From Microbacterium gubbeenense DSM 15944 (lineage in GTDB: Bacteria; Actinomycetota; Actinomycetes; Actinomycetales; Microbacteriaceae), in NCBI RefSeq assembly GCF_000422745.1, contig NZ_AUGQ01000005.1, forward strand, positions 186,001 through 250,000: a DNA stretch of 64,000 nt, in the 5' to 3' direction. Numbering within the stretch: the stretch's first letter is position 1; every line of letters begins with the position of its first letter. The position numbers and the translations under genes are program-made. The notes beneath the pieces were generated by a model. The model was given only the letters and a program-made list of their open reading frames with translations, made no database searches and was not told the origin of the DNA. Positions 17,313 to 24,954 of this stretch are shown one piece after another.

Positions 17313-18425
17313 CTAGAGCTCGACCCCGACGAAGACCGGTTCGGGATTCAGCTCGATGCCGTACTCGGCGGCGACGCGGGTGCGCACGAACCGGGCCAGC
17401 TCCGCGATCTCCTCGGCGCTCGCGCCGCCGCGGTTCGTCAGCGCGAGCGTGTGCTTGGTCGACAGGCTCGCGCGCGAACCCGGCAGCGCGAACCCCTTCG
17501 GCAGCCCCGAGTTCTCGATCAGCCACGCCGCGCTGACCTTCACGAGGGCGGGCTGCGGCACGATCGGCGCGACCTGGCCGTCCCACGTCGCGAGGTCGAA
17601 CACCTGCTCCTGCTCGACCTCGGGCTCGAGGGGGTACGTCGGGCACCCGTCGGGAAGCGCGCGCGCGATGTCGTCGGACACGATGGGATTGTTGAAGAAG
17701 CTGCCGGCGCTGCGGGTATCGGCGTCGTCGGGGTCGAGCACCATGCCCTTCGCCCGGCGGATCTGCAGCACGCGCTCGCGCACGTCCGCCAGCGCGACGG
17801 CCTCATCGGCGGCGAGGCCGAGCGCGCTGCGGATGCGCGCATCGGCGACGGGCCGCGGCTCCGTGCCGACCACGCGCAGGTCGAGGGTGACCCCCACGAT
17901 GACCGCGCTGCGCTCCGGCACGGACCCGTAGTGGCGCTTGAGGTCGGACGTGCGCGGCCCGAGCCCGAGATCGCCGGCGGGAACCGTGACGATCTCGGAG
18001 GATCCCTCGTCGATCAGGTCGACCGACACGAGCGTCTGCACGATCTCCTGGCCGTACGCGCCGACGTTCTGGATCGGGGCAGCCCCCGCGGTTCCGGGGA
18101 TGCCGCTCATCGCTTCGACGCCCTGTAGGCCCTGCGAGACGGCCCACGCGACGAAGTCGTCCCAGTTCTGGCCGGCCTCGATCGCGACCCGCTGGTATCC
18201 GTCTGCCGCGCCGTCGACCGGCGCGTGACCGCCCGTGAGAATGCGGATCACGGTGCCGTCGAACTCCTCGTCGCCGACGAGCAGATTGGATCCGCCGCCG
18301 AGCACGAACCACTCCTCACCCCAGACGTCCTGGAGCGCCGCGAGCAGTTCGTCGCGCGTGCGGACGTCGACCATGCGCGCGGGCTCGGCCCCCACACCGA
18401 TCGTCGTCAGATCGGCGAGCCTCAC
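17313..18425 (-). CDS. murB: UDP-N-acetylmuramate dehydrogenase MurB
   Basis: A 370-residue FAD enzyme that reduces UDP-GlcNAc enolpyruvate to UDP-MurNAc in peptidoglycan synthesis. FAD-binding motifs V-L-G-G-G-S-N-L-L and G-I-P-G-T-A-G-A-A-P-I-Q-N-V-G-A-Y-G, and the catalytic-Ser stretch S-A-G-S-F-F-N-N-P (type I MurB), are present. The C-terminus has the G-F-x-x-G-x-A-x-L-S-x-x-H-x-L motif. It starts at GTG 18425, overlapping the MaoC gene stop by 4 bp (GTGA). It is translationally coupled to the two dehydratase genes. Confidence 0.95.
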   Translation of the reverse strand: MRLADLTTIGVGAEPARMVDVRTRDELLAALQDVWGEEWFVLGGGSNLLVGDEEFDGTVIRILTGGHAPVDGAADGYQRVAIEAGQNWDDFVAWAVSQGLQGVEAMSGIPGTAGAAPIQNVGAYGQEIVQTLVSVDLIDEGSSEIVTVPAGDLGLGPRTSDLKRHYGSVPERSAVIVGVTLDLRVVGTEPRPVADARIRSALGLAADEAVALADVRERVLQIRRAKGMVLDPDDADTRSAGSFFNNPIVSDDIARALPDGCPTYPLEPEVEQEQVFDLATWDGQVAPIVPQPALVKVSAAWLIENSGLPKGFALPGSRASLSTKHTLALTNRGGASAEEIAELARFVRTRVAAEYGIELNPEPVFVGVEL

Positions 18426-18829
18426 GCCACCACCACGACGGCCTGGGCCTTGCCGAAGACCTTGTCTGAGCCGGTTGTGACGGCCAGGTCGATGCGCGCC
18501 GTGCCGTCGTCGTTCACGGCGCCGACCTTCGCGACGTACGTCACCTCGGCGCCCTCGTCGGCGTCGACCAGGACCGGCTTCGTGAACCGCACGACGTACG
18601 AGCGGATCAGCGCGGTGTCGCCGATCCACTCGCCGAGGATCGAGGATCCGATGCCCATCGTGAGCATGCCGTGGGCGAGAACGCCCGGCAGACCGACGCG
18701 CTGGGCGACGTCGTCGCGGTAGTGGATCGGGTTGAAGTCGCCCGACGCGCCCGCGTACCGGACGAGGGATTCGCGGCTGAGGTGCACGGTCTTCTCGGCG
18801 ACGACGTCGCCCTTGGCGAGAGTGATCAC
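18422..18829 (-). CDS. MaoC-family dehydratase (HadB-like)
   Basis: A 135-residue single hot-dog domain with the hydratase-2 signature: G-D-F-N-P-I-H-Y (Asp/His catalytic pair) and G-V-L-A-H-G-M-L. Its partner upstream (18826-19275) has the matching FAS1-like domain, so the two probably form a heterodimer like mycobacterial HadA-HadB, dehydrating 3-hydroxyacyl thioesters. The hadA-hadB-murB order is a conserved actinobacterial arrangement. It overlaps both neighbours by 4 bp. Confidence 0.85.
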   Translation of the reverse strand: MITLAKGDVVAEKTVHLSRESLVRYAGASGDFNPIHYRDDVAQRVGLPGVLAHGMLTMGIGSSILGEWIGDTALIRSYVVRFTKPVLVDADEGAEVTYVAKVGAVNDDGTARIDLAVTTGSDKVFGKAQAVVVVA

Positions 18830-19275
18830 TCGTTCTCCGATCCGATGAGCAGGGTCGACGTCGCGGTGAGCACGAGCCCGCCGTCGGCGTCGGTGACGTC
18901 GGTTTCGCTCGTGACCATCGCACCGGATCCCATGGCGCGCACGCGCGTGACGCGCAGTTGGCCGGTGAGCTCGTCGCCGGCGACGATCGGGCGCTGGTAC
19001 GCGAACTGCTGGTCGGTGTGCAGGGCGCGCTCGAGAACGATGCCCGAGGTGGGATCGTTCAGCAGCTGCTGCAGGGTCTGATCCGCGATGACCATCGCGA
19101 AGGTCGGCGGCGCGACGACGTCGGCGTAGCCGGCCGCGCGGGCCGCGTCGACGTCGGTGTGCTGCGGCGCGGTGGCGAAGACCGCACGCGCGAACTCGCG
19201 CACCTTCTCGCGCCCGACCAGGTAAACGGGGGTCGGGGGGAACGTGCGCTCTAAGAGGTCCGGGTTCACACTCAC
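18826..19275 (-). CDS. FAS1-like/MaoC N-terminal dehydratase domain protein (HadA-like, UPF0336)
   Basis: A 149-residue hot-dog protein of the UPF0336/HadA type. It starts V-N-P-D-L-L-E-R-T-F-P-P-T-P-V-Y-x-V-G-R-E-K, then A-P-P-T-F-A-M-V, and E-R-A-L-H-T-D-Q-Q-F-x-Y-x-R-P-I-V-A-G-D, which is characteristic of the substrate-binding non-catalytic half. GTG starts at 19275 or 19269 are possible; GAGGG sits just before the first. It is the first gene of hadA-hadB-murB. Confidence 0.85.
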   Translation of the reverse strand: MSVNPDLLERTFPPTPVYLVGREKVREFARAVFATAPQHTDVDAARAAGYADVVAPPTFAMVIADQTLQQLLNDPTSGIVLERALHTDQQFAYQRPIVAGDELTGQLRVTRVRAMGSGAMVTSETDVTDADGGLVLTATSTLLIGSENE

Positions 19276-19284
19276 CCCTCGATC

Positions 19285-20079
19285 CTACGAGCTGCGGCGC
19301 CCCCGGATCGCTTTGAGGGCCATCTGCACGCCGATGACGACGAGGAACGCGATGAACAGAAGGTTCGCGGTCGACGGATCGAGCAGGGCGGCGACGAGCG
19401 CGCCGAGCGGGGTCGTGAGGAGGGTCGCGGCCGCGACGGCACCGGCCGCGACGAAGTCGATGTTGCCGTTCTTCGCGTTGCGCAGCGCGCCGGAGATCGT
19501 GGTGGGGATCATCATGAGCAGCGATGTGCCCTTCGCGACGAGGTCGCTCGTGCCGAACAGCACGATGAGCACGGGGACGACGATCACGCCGCCGCCGACA
19601 CCGATGAGGCCCGACAGGATCCCCGTGACGACGCCGATCCCGACGAGGGCGACGGCGAGCCAGGCGTCGAGCGGCACGCCCGCGCCGCGCTCGGGGACGA
19701 CGAGGAACAGCGTCACGATCATCACGGCGATGAAGCCGACGAAGATCCAGCGGACGACGGTTTCGCGGATCACGTGCAGCAGGTGCGCGCCGATCTGCGC
19801 GCCCGCGATGCCGCCCGCGGCGAGCAGGAGGCCGGCGATCCAGTCGACCTCGTCCTGGGCGGCGTAGGCGATGACGCCGATCGCGGCGGTGACGACGATC
19901 GAGGCGCCGGAGGTGCCGGAGGCGATCTTCTGCGAGAACAGCGCGAACGTGACCAGCAGCGGAACGATCACGGTGCCGCCGCCGACGCCGAACAGTCCCG
20001 ACATGAAGCCGGAGACCAGGCCGATGACGACGAATGTCAGGATCGCGCGCGGGCCACGGGCACGAACGGCGTTCATCAC
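19285..20079 (-). CDS. TauE/SafE-family sulfite/anion exporter
   Basis: A 264-residue membrane protein with about 7-8 TM helices and the two TauE/SafE repeats, each opening with the glycine motif G-L-F-G-V-G-G-G-T-V-I-V-P / [13 protein letters not shown]. The family exports sulfite, sulfoacetate or other small anions. Start is GTG 20079 or the next codon ATG 20076. It ends 9 bp before the HadA-like gene, so it may be the first gene of that transcript. No sulfur genes are close, so the substrate is unknown. Confidence 0.88.
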   Translation of the reverse strand: MMNAVRARGPRAILTFVVIGLVSGFMSGLFGVGGGTVIVPLLVTFALFSQKIASGTSGASIVVTAAIGVIAYAAQDEVDWIAGLLLAAGGIAGAQIGAHLLHVIRETVVRWIFVGFIAVMIVTLFLVVPERGAGVPLDAWLAVALVGIGVVTGILSGLIGVGGGVIVVPVLIVLFGTSDLVAKGTSLLMMIPTTISGALRNAKNGNIDFVAAGAVAAATLLTTPLGALVAALLDPSTANLLFIAFLVVIGVQMALKAIRGRRSS

Positions 20080-20101
20080 CTGATCACCCTACCGGCCCGC
20101 G

Positions 20102-20135
20102 GCCCGTGCCCCCGACCTCGGCCGGAGACACGGGC
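20102..20135 (-). terminator. Possible terminator after the DUF4097 gene
   Basis: GCCCGTG/CACGGGC form a 7-bp stem around a GC-rich 20-nt loop that can itself fold. It lies between the DUF4097 gene and the TauE gene on the same strand. Confidence 0.4.
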
Positions 20136-20140
20136 GCGGG

Positions 20141-21004
20141 TCAGCCCGCGGAGAAGGTGACGTTGCCCGCCGCCACCTCGACGTCGATCGTGCGCCGGGC
20201 ATCGTTCGCCTCTTGGAGATTCGAGTCGACGCTGCCGGCAGACCTGTCGATGGTCATCCGGTACGGCACATCGGGCACCTGCATCTCGACGGATCCCGCC
20301 GAGACATCGAGGTCGATCGCCTCGGGGGCATCGCCGCCGCGGAAGTCGCCGTACAGCCCGCCGGCCGACACCTGAAGGGTCACGGTGCGCAGGTCGGCGA
20401 GCTCGATGATGCTGCGCCCGGCCGACATGTCGCCTTCGAGGGACGTCGCCGTGCCCTCGAGCTCGATCTCGCCCGCGCTCAGCTCGTAGACGACCTCGCC
20501 GAGCGTCCCGTCGACCGCGAGCGAGCCCGCCGACACGTCGAGGTCGGCGTCGATGCCCTCGAGCGATTCCGGCAGCACGAGCGTGGCGCGCTGTTCGCCT
20601 CCCCAGTTGAAGAACCCGAACCACTGCTGCTGCGGCGACGAGACGACGAGATCGTCGCCGTCGCGCTCGAAGGTCCACTCGCCCCGGGTCGATTCGTAGT
20701 CGAGGCGGGCCTCGGATCCGCTGCCGAAGGCGACGTCCACGTCGCCGGCGCCGACGTCGACCTTCAGCGAGGAGACCCCGTTGACGGGAAGCGTTGCGGA
20801 TCCGGACCCGCCCGTGGCGGAGAACATCGTGGATCCGATCGCGCCGATCGCGGTGGTCGCGCCACCGAGCAGCAGGATTCCGCCGCCGAGCACGCCTATT
20901 GTGATCGCGAGCGCGCGCGTGCCGGAGCGGGTCGTGCTCGATTGCTGGGGCGGGGCCCCTTCCGGGGTGGGAGGAGCGGGCGGTGCGAGCGTGTCGTTCG
21001 TCAT
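20141..21004 (-). CDS. DUF4097-type membrane-anchored protein
   Basis: A 287-residue protein. A Pro-rich cytoplasmic head (1-28) is followed by one TM segment (29-55) and a beta-solenoid-like extracytoplasmic domain with repeated V-S-A-G-x-V/L-x-V turns, as in the DUF4097 (putative adhesin/auto-transporter-like) family. Its start overlaps the response regulator stop (ATGA). In Bacillus and actinobacteria DUF4097 proteins are often paired with LiaR-like two-component systems responding to envelope stress, which fits the two upstream genes. Function not established. Confidence 0.78.
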   Translation of the reverse strand: MTNDTLAPPAPPTPEGAPPQQSSTTRSGTRALAITIGVLGGGILLLGGATTAIGAIGSTMFSATGGSGSATLPVNGVSSLKVDVGAGDVDVAFGSGSEARLDYESTRGEWTFERDGDDLVVSSPQQQWFGFFNWGGEQRATLVLPESLEGIDADLDVSAGSLAVDGTLGEVVYELSAGEIELEGTATSLEGDMSAGRSIIELADLRTVTLQVSAGGLYGDFRGGDAPEAIDLDVSAGSVEMQVPDVPYRMTIDRSAGSVDSNLQEANDARRTIDVEVAAGNVTFSAG

Positions 21005-21699
21005 CGGTTCATTCCGTTCTGGTGCGACGTCGGCCCGACGGGGGCCTGCGGTGCGGTGGCATCGATATGGGCGAGCACGGCGAGCACGCGGCGGTTGCCG
21101 GTGGCGTCCTGCTCGAGGCCGAGCTTCGAGAAGATCGACGTGATGTGCTTTTCGACGGCGCCCTCACTGACGAAGAGGATCCGTGAGATCGCACCGTTGG
21201 ACTTCCCCTCCGCGATGAGGGCGAGCACGGCGCGCTCGCGCTCCGTGAGCCGGGAGATCTGCTCGTCGCGAGAGCGCCTCGTGAGCAGCTGCGCGACGAC
21301 CTCGGGGTCGAGCACCGTGGCGCCCTCGCGGATCCGCTCGATCGATTCGAGGAACTCGGCGACGTCGGTGACGCGGTCCTTCAGCAGGTAGCCGATCGCT
21401 CCGCCCGGCTGGGCGATGAGGTCGGCCGCGTAGCGCTCCTCGACGTACTGCGAGAACACGAGCACGGCGAGCGACGGATCCTGCCCGCGGAGGGCGATCG
21501 CCGCGCGGAGGCCCTCGTCGGTGAACGTCGGCGGCAGGCGCACGTCGACGATCGCGAGGTCGGGGTCGAGATCCGCGGCCTCGTTGAGAGCGCGCGAGGC
21601 GTCGGGCAGGGCGGCGACCACCTCGTGGCCGGCGTCGGCGAGGAGCCGCACGAGGCCCTCGCGGAGCAGGACGGAATCTTCGACGATCAGGATGCGCAT
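21001..21699 (-). CDS. NarL/LuxR-family response regulator
   Basis: A 232-residue regulator. The receiver (1-120) has phosphorylatable Asp52 in I-V-D-V-R-L-P-P and a conserved Lys in Y-L-L-K-D. The C-terminal LuxR helix-turn-helix (about 150-210) reads L-T-E-R-E-R-A-V-L-A-L-I-A-E-G-K-S-N and V-S-E-G-A-V-E-K-H-I. ATG 21699 lies inside the end of the kinase gene (13-bp overlap). With the DesK-type kinase and DUF4097 protein it forms a three-gene operon reminiscent of LiaRS-type envelope sensors. Confidence 0.93.
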   Translation of the reverse strand: MRILIVEDSVLLREGLVRLLADAGHEVVAALPDASRALNEAADLDPDLAIVDVRLPPTFTDEGLRAAIALRGQDPSLAVLVFSQYVEERYAADLIAQPGGAIGYLLKDRVTDVAEFLESIERIREGATVLDPEVVAQLLTRRSRDEQISRLTERERAVLALIAEGKSNGAISRILFVSEGAVEKHITSIFSKLGLEQDATGNRRVLAVLAHIDATAPQAPVGPTSHQNGMNR

Positions 21700-22946
21700 G
21701 GCACGCTCACTTCCAGGGAGGTCGGGCCGCCCGTGGGGCTGTCGAGCCGCGCGGTGCCGCCGATGGCGGTGATTCGATTCTGGATGCCGTCGAGGCCGCC
21801 GCCGGGGAGCACGCGCGCCCCGCCGATGCCGTTGTCCTCGACGCGGGCCCACAGCTCGCCGCCGTCGGGGCGGCCGCGCACCGTGACGCGTGCCTCGGTG
21901 GCGCGGGAGTGCTTGGCGGCGTTCGTGAGCGACTCGGCGATCGCGAAGTACACGGCGGCCTCGGCGTCGCGGCCGGCCCGGGTGGGCATGCGCACGTCGA
22001 GCGAGACGGGGATGTGGGACCTGCTCGCGACGGCGCTGAGCGCCGCGTCGAGCCCGCGGTCGTCGAGGACGGACGCGTGGATCCCGCGCGCCAGCTGGCG
22101 CAGCTCGGTGATCGCGGCCTTCGTCGACGTGTGCGCCTCGGCGACGAGCGCCTTGGCGGCGTGCGGATCCGTGTCGATCTTCTGCTGCGCGAGGCCGAGC
22201 GTCATGCCCACGGAGACCAGGCGGGGCTGGACGCCGTCGTGCAGGTCGCGCTCGATGCGGGTGCGCTCGACGTCGCTCGCGCGGATCGCGTCGGCGCGCT
22301 GCGTGGACGCGTCGCGCGCGGCGGCGGCCAGCTGGGCCTCGCGGATCGGGGCGATCAGCACGCGGGCGAGCACGCCGTGCAGCATCGCGAGGCCGACGAG
22401 CCCGGCGAGCGAGAGGATCGCGACAACGATGCCGACCGCAGGGGCGACGGCGACGCTGTAGGTGAAGCCGATCATCTCCACGACCCCGCCCGATGCGTAC
22501 AGCGGCGAGAACGCGATGGCGATCGCCTGGACGATGGCGGTGGCGAGGAAGAACGCGATCCAGCCGAGCACGGTCGCGATCGCGAGGTGGGCGACGGCGC
22601 GCCACATGCCGCCGTCGACGAACTGCAGCCAAACGGTGTGGAGGAAGCCGGAGAAGCCGCGCTTCGGCGAGCGCCGGGCGCGCAGCATCGGCATGCCGAA
22701 GCCGTACAGCCCCTCGACGCGAGCCGTCTCGAGGTAGGCCGCGCCGAAGAGGACGTAGACGAAGCCGAGGAGGAACAGTGCGCCGATGCCGAGCACGAGA
22801 GCGAGGCCGAGGCCCGTCGCGAGCAGGATGGACAGGAGCGTGAACACCGCGGTTCCGTAGAAGCCGAGGAACACGAGGTGGGCGGCGGCGCCGAGCAGCC
22901 TCAGCGGCGTGTGCACGCGAGGCGTCGGCGCGGGTATCGAGGTCAT
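21687..22946 (-). CDS. DesK/NarX-type sensor histidine kinase
   Basis: A 419-residue kinase with a multi-TM N-terminal sensor (roughly 25-75 and 115-200, with the arrangement of the DUF4118/PspC-like 'Sensor' module). The HisKA_3 box follows: E-R-x-R-I-E-R-D-L-H-D-G-V-Q-P-R-L (His236). The HATPase_c has N-box S-L-T-N-A-A-K-H-S and D-N-G-I-G-G. It is first of three genes. A perfect palindrome GGGGG-ATAT-CCCCC (23005-23018) lies about 60 bp upstream. Confidence 0.92.
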   Translation of the reverse strand: MTSIPAPTPRVHTPLRLLGAAAHLVFLGFYGTAVFTLLSILLATGLGLALVLGIGALFLLGFVYVLFGAAYLETARVEGLYGFGMPMLRARRSPKRGFSGFLHTVWLQFVDGGMWRAVAHLAIATVLGWIAFFLATAIVQAIAIAFSPLYASGGVVEMIGFTYSVAVAPAVGIVVAILSLAGLVGLAMLHGVLARVLIAPIREAQLAAAARDASTQRADAIRASDVERTRIERDLHDGVQPRLVSVGMTLGLAQQKIDTDPHAAKALVAEAHTSTKAAITELRQLARGIHASVLDDRGLDAALSAVASRSHIPVSLDVRMPTRAGRDAEAAVYFAIAESLTNAAKHSRATEARVTVRGRPDGGELWARVEDNGIGGARVLPGGGLDGIQNRITAIGGTARLDSPTGGPTSLEVSVPCAS

Positions 22947-23004
22947 GCTTCAAAGCTACGGAACCTCGGCCGCGAGCACAGCCGGGGCGACCACCGGAAC
23001 GGGA

Positions 23005-23018
23005 GGGGGATATCCCCC
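23005..23018. promoter_or_regulatory. Perfect palindrome upstream of the DesK-type kinase operon
   Basis: GGGGGATATCCCCC, 59-72 bp before the kinase start codon (22946), in a 116-bp gap that also holds the tandem repeats at 23030-23071. It could be an operator for the operon's own regulator; no supporting second copy was found. Confidence 0.35.
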
Positions 23019-23029
23019 GGGTGCTCTTT

Positions 23030-23071
23030 AGTCGCTATTCGCTAGTCGTTATTCGCTGCTTGTTACTCGCA
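23030..23071 (+). repeat. Three imperfect 14-bp tandem repeats
   Basis: AGTCGCTATTCGCT, AGTCGTTATTCGCT and a decayed GCTTGTTACTCGCA follow head to tail. The third contains the stop codon and last residues of the excalibur nuclease gene (minus strand), so repeat growth reached its 3' end. Confidence 0.75.
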
Positions 23072-24334
23072 GCCGATGCCGTCGCCGTCGCGGTCGAGGT
23101 GCTTGGCGTAGCCAGGATCTCCGACACGGATCGGCGCCGCGCCCGCTTCTCGGACGGCGGTGCAGTTCTCGTAGGAGACGTGCTCGGGCTGCTCTACCGG
23201 GGCGGGTTCTTCGACCGGAGCCGGGGGTTCCTCGACGGGTGCCGGGGGCTGCTCGACCGGGGCCGGGTGCTGCTCGACCGGCGCTGGGGCTCCCCCGCCG
23301 CCGGAGGCGAACGCGGGCTGGTCGGGGCAGGTCTCGAGCACGCGCTGCATGGCGTCGCGCTCGGCCGGCACGACCCAGAGGCCGTAGGCGGCCTTGGTCG
23401 AGACCTGGCGCGCGATGTACTCGCAGCGGAAGCCCTTGTTGCTCGGCAGCCACGAGGCCGCGTTGCTGTCGCTCTTCTGTCCGTTGGCGGATCCATCGGA
23501 CGCCCGCAGGTTGACGGGATCGTTCGCGAGCGCGATCCGCTGCCCCTGCGACAGCTGCTGCGCGCCCGTGCGCCACGCGTCCTTGAGGGCGACCACGTGG
23601 TCGATCTGCACGAGGATCGACGTGTTCACGCCGCGCTGGAAGTCGATCTGCGCGCCCGTGTAGGGGTCGTCGAAGTGGCCGGTGAGCACGGTGCAGGATC
23701 CGTCGAGCGCGAGGTTCGTGAGGTCGCGCTGGAGGATGTCGTTGCGGGTGTCGCAGCCGTTGCCGTCGACGTCGATCCAGGACTCGCCGAAGTGGCCGAC
23801 GCGGTCGTAGCCTGTGCCGGGCGCGGATCCCTTGACGGGGAGCGTCGCGAGGAGCGCGAGCGCGGTGCCGGACTCGGCGGTGATCTCCTCCGCGGGCGGC
23901 ACCTGTGTGGGGGTCGGTGTCGGCGTCGGCGTGACGCTCGGTGTCGGGGTGGGCGTCGCGGTCGGCGCCTCGCTCGCGGTCGGTGTTGGGGCGGGACTGC
24001 TCGTCTCGGTGACCACCGGATCCGCCGCGGCAACGGGAGCATCATCCTCGGCATTGCTGCCGAGCAGCGCACCCGCGGGAATCGTGAGGACGATGGACGC
24101 GATCAGAGCACCCGTGGCCCAGCGCCGCGACGGGAGGTTGAGCGCGCCGGGACGATTCGTGATCAGCGTGAACAGCGCGCCGAGGAACGCGACGACGGCG
24201 ACCGCGGAGAGCAGCCCGCCGAATCCCTCGGCGGCGATCATGATGACGAGCACGATCCCGATGGGGATCCACCACCCCCACCGCGGCACGAGGGGCGTGC
24301 GCGGCGAGGCGCTGTCGAGGGCGCGGCGAGACAA
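23063..24334 (-). CDS. Membrane-anchored/secreted HNH-type nuclease (DUF1524) with Excalibur domain
   Basis: A 423-residue protein. There are three or so TM segments (21-100), a Pro/Thr/Ala linker of T-P repeats (105-145), and a GmrSD/DUF1524-like nuclease domain (150-335) with V-D-G-N-G-C-D-T-R-N-D-I-L, the metal-site I-D-H-V-V-A-L, and a late N-x-x-N/W-L-P-S-N-K-x-x-x-C. A proline-rich P-A-P-V-E-x repeat linker (350-375) follows, then a C-terminal Excalibur calcium-binding motif (D-R-D-G-D-G-I-G-C-E). Likely an exported DNase acting at the cell surface. It is flanked by a diguanylate cyclase remnant. Confidence 0.85.
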   Translation of the reverse strand: MSRRALDSASPRTPLVPRWGWWIPIGIVLVIMIAAEGFGGLLSAVAVVAFLGALFTLITNRPGALNLPSRRWATGALIASIVLTIPAGALLGSNAEDDAPVAAADPVVTETSSPAPTPTASEAPTATPTPTPSVTPTPTPTPTQVPPAEEITAESGTALALLATLPVKGSAPGTGYDRVGHFGESWIDVDGNGCDTRNDILQRDLTNLALDGSCTVLTGHFDDPYTGAQIDFQRGVNTSILVQIDHVVALKDAWRTGAQQLSQGQRIALANDPVNLRASDGSANGQKSDSNAASWLPSNKGFRCEYIARQVSTKAAYGLWVVPAERDAMQRVLETCPDQPAFASGGGGAPAPVEQHPAPVEQPPAPVEEPPAPVEEPAPVEQPEHVSYENCTAVREAGAAPIRVGDPGYAKHLDRDGDGIGCE

Positions 24335-24701
24335 GGCGACTCCAGGGGAAGGTGCGGCCGCGTCGCGAGATTCGCCCTACGCGGGTACGCGGGCAGTATG
24401 CCACGCGACTCTATTCTGCCGGATAGAGGCTCGATCCCCCGCGCTTCGCGCGGTACAGCGCCTCGTCGGCTCGAGCGAACGCGGCCTCCAGCTCCTCACC
24501 GCGCTCGCGCTCGACGGTCCCTGCGCTCCAGCTGGTGGCCGCGACGACCGCGATACCAGCTAACCTGCGCATCGCTCTCCCCCGTGCGGCCGCGTCTCAG
24601 CTGACGCGCGAACCGGCCAAATGGTTCGTCGGCTGCCCCGTCGAGAGGGAGACCCACTCGAGAAGAACGTCGCGTCGCTCGAGAGATCGAGGGAGATTAT
24701 G
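24335..24701. other. Intergenic stretch with a GGDEF remnant
   Basis: This 367-bp gap between the excalibur nuclease gene and the tRNA pair has no intact gene. It contains the 3' fragment of a diguanylate cyclase gene (24411-24572, listed separately). Downstream of tRNA-Met, CTCGAG-type short repeats (around 24656-24692) could form a weak termination hairpin. Confidence 0.6.
24411..24572 (-). pseudogene. C-terminal remnant of a GGDEF diguanylate cyclase
   Basis: The minus-strand frame ending in TAG at 24411-24413 encodes about 53 residues whose core, A-F-A-R-A-D-E-A-L-Y-R-A-K-R-G-G, is the conserved last helix of GGDEF domains (L-x-x-A-D-x-A-L-Y-x-A-K). It is preceded by a strand resembling the V-T-V-S-I-G-x-A segment (S-W-S-A-G-T-V). 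A stop codon (TGA) lies about eight codons upstream of the first ATG, and no GG(D/E)EF signature or N-terminal domain is present. This is the tail of a lost c-di-GMP synthase gene. Confidence 0.75.
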
Positions 24702-24775
24702 TAGCAGGAGCGGGGCTTGAACCCGCGACCTCACGATTATGAGTCGTGCGCTCTCACCAACTGAGCTACCCTGCC
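24702..24775 (-). tRNA. metT: tRNA-Met (CAT, elongator)
   Basis: A 74-nt cloverleaf, minus strand. The acceptor GGCAGGG pairs with TCCTGCT with two G-U pairs, the anticodon loop is CTCATAA (anticodon CAT), the T-loop is TTCAAGC, and the discriminator is A. The paired first base and lack of the initiator 3-GC anticodon-stem run argue for the elongator. Confidence 0.95.
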
Positions 24776-24797
24776 GCAGAACACTTTTCAATGTCCG

Positions 24798-24869
<72 letters not shown>

Positions 24870-24954
24870 GTTGGCCCACAAGTGGGCAACCAGAAAATAC
24901 TAACAAACCGAACGCTGGGGATCGAATCCGCGCCGACCGGGCGCGGCGCGACCC

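Noticed and set aside
23021..24604. 527-codon plus-strand frame over the excalibur nuclease
   Set aside because: No recognisable domain, Arg/Gly-rich; the opposite strand has a signal/TM region, nuclease and Excalibur motifs.
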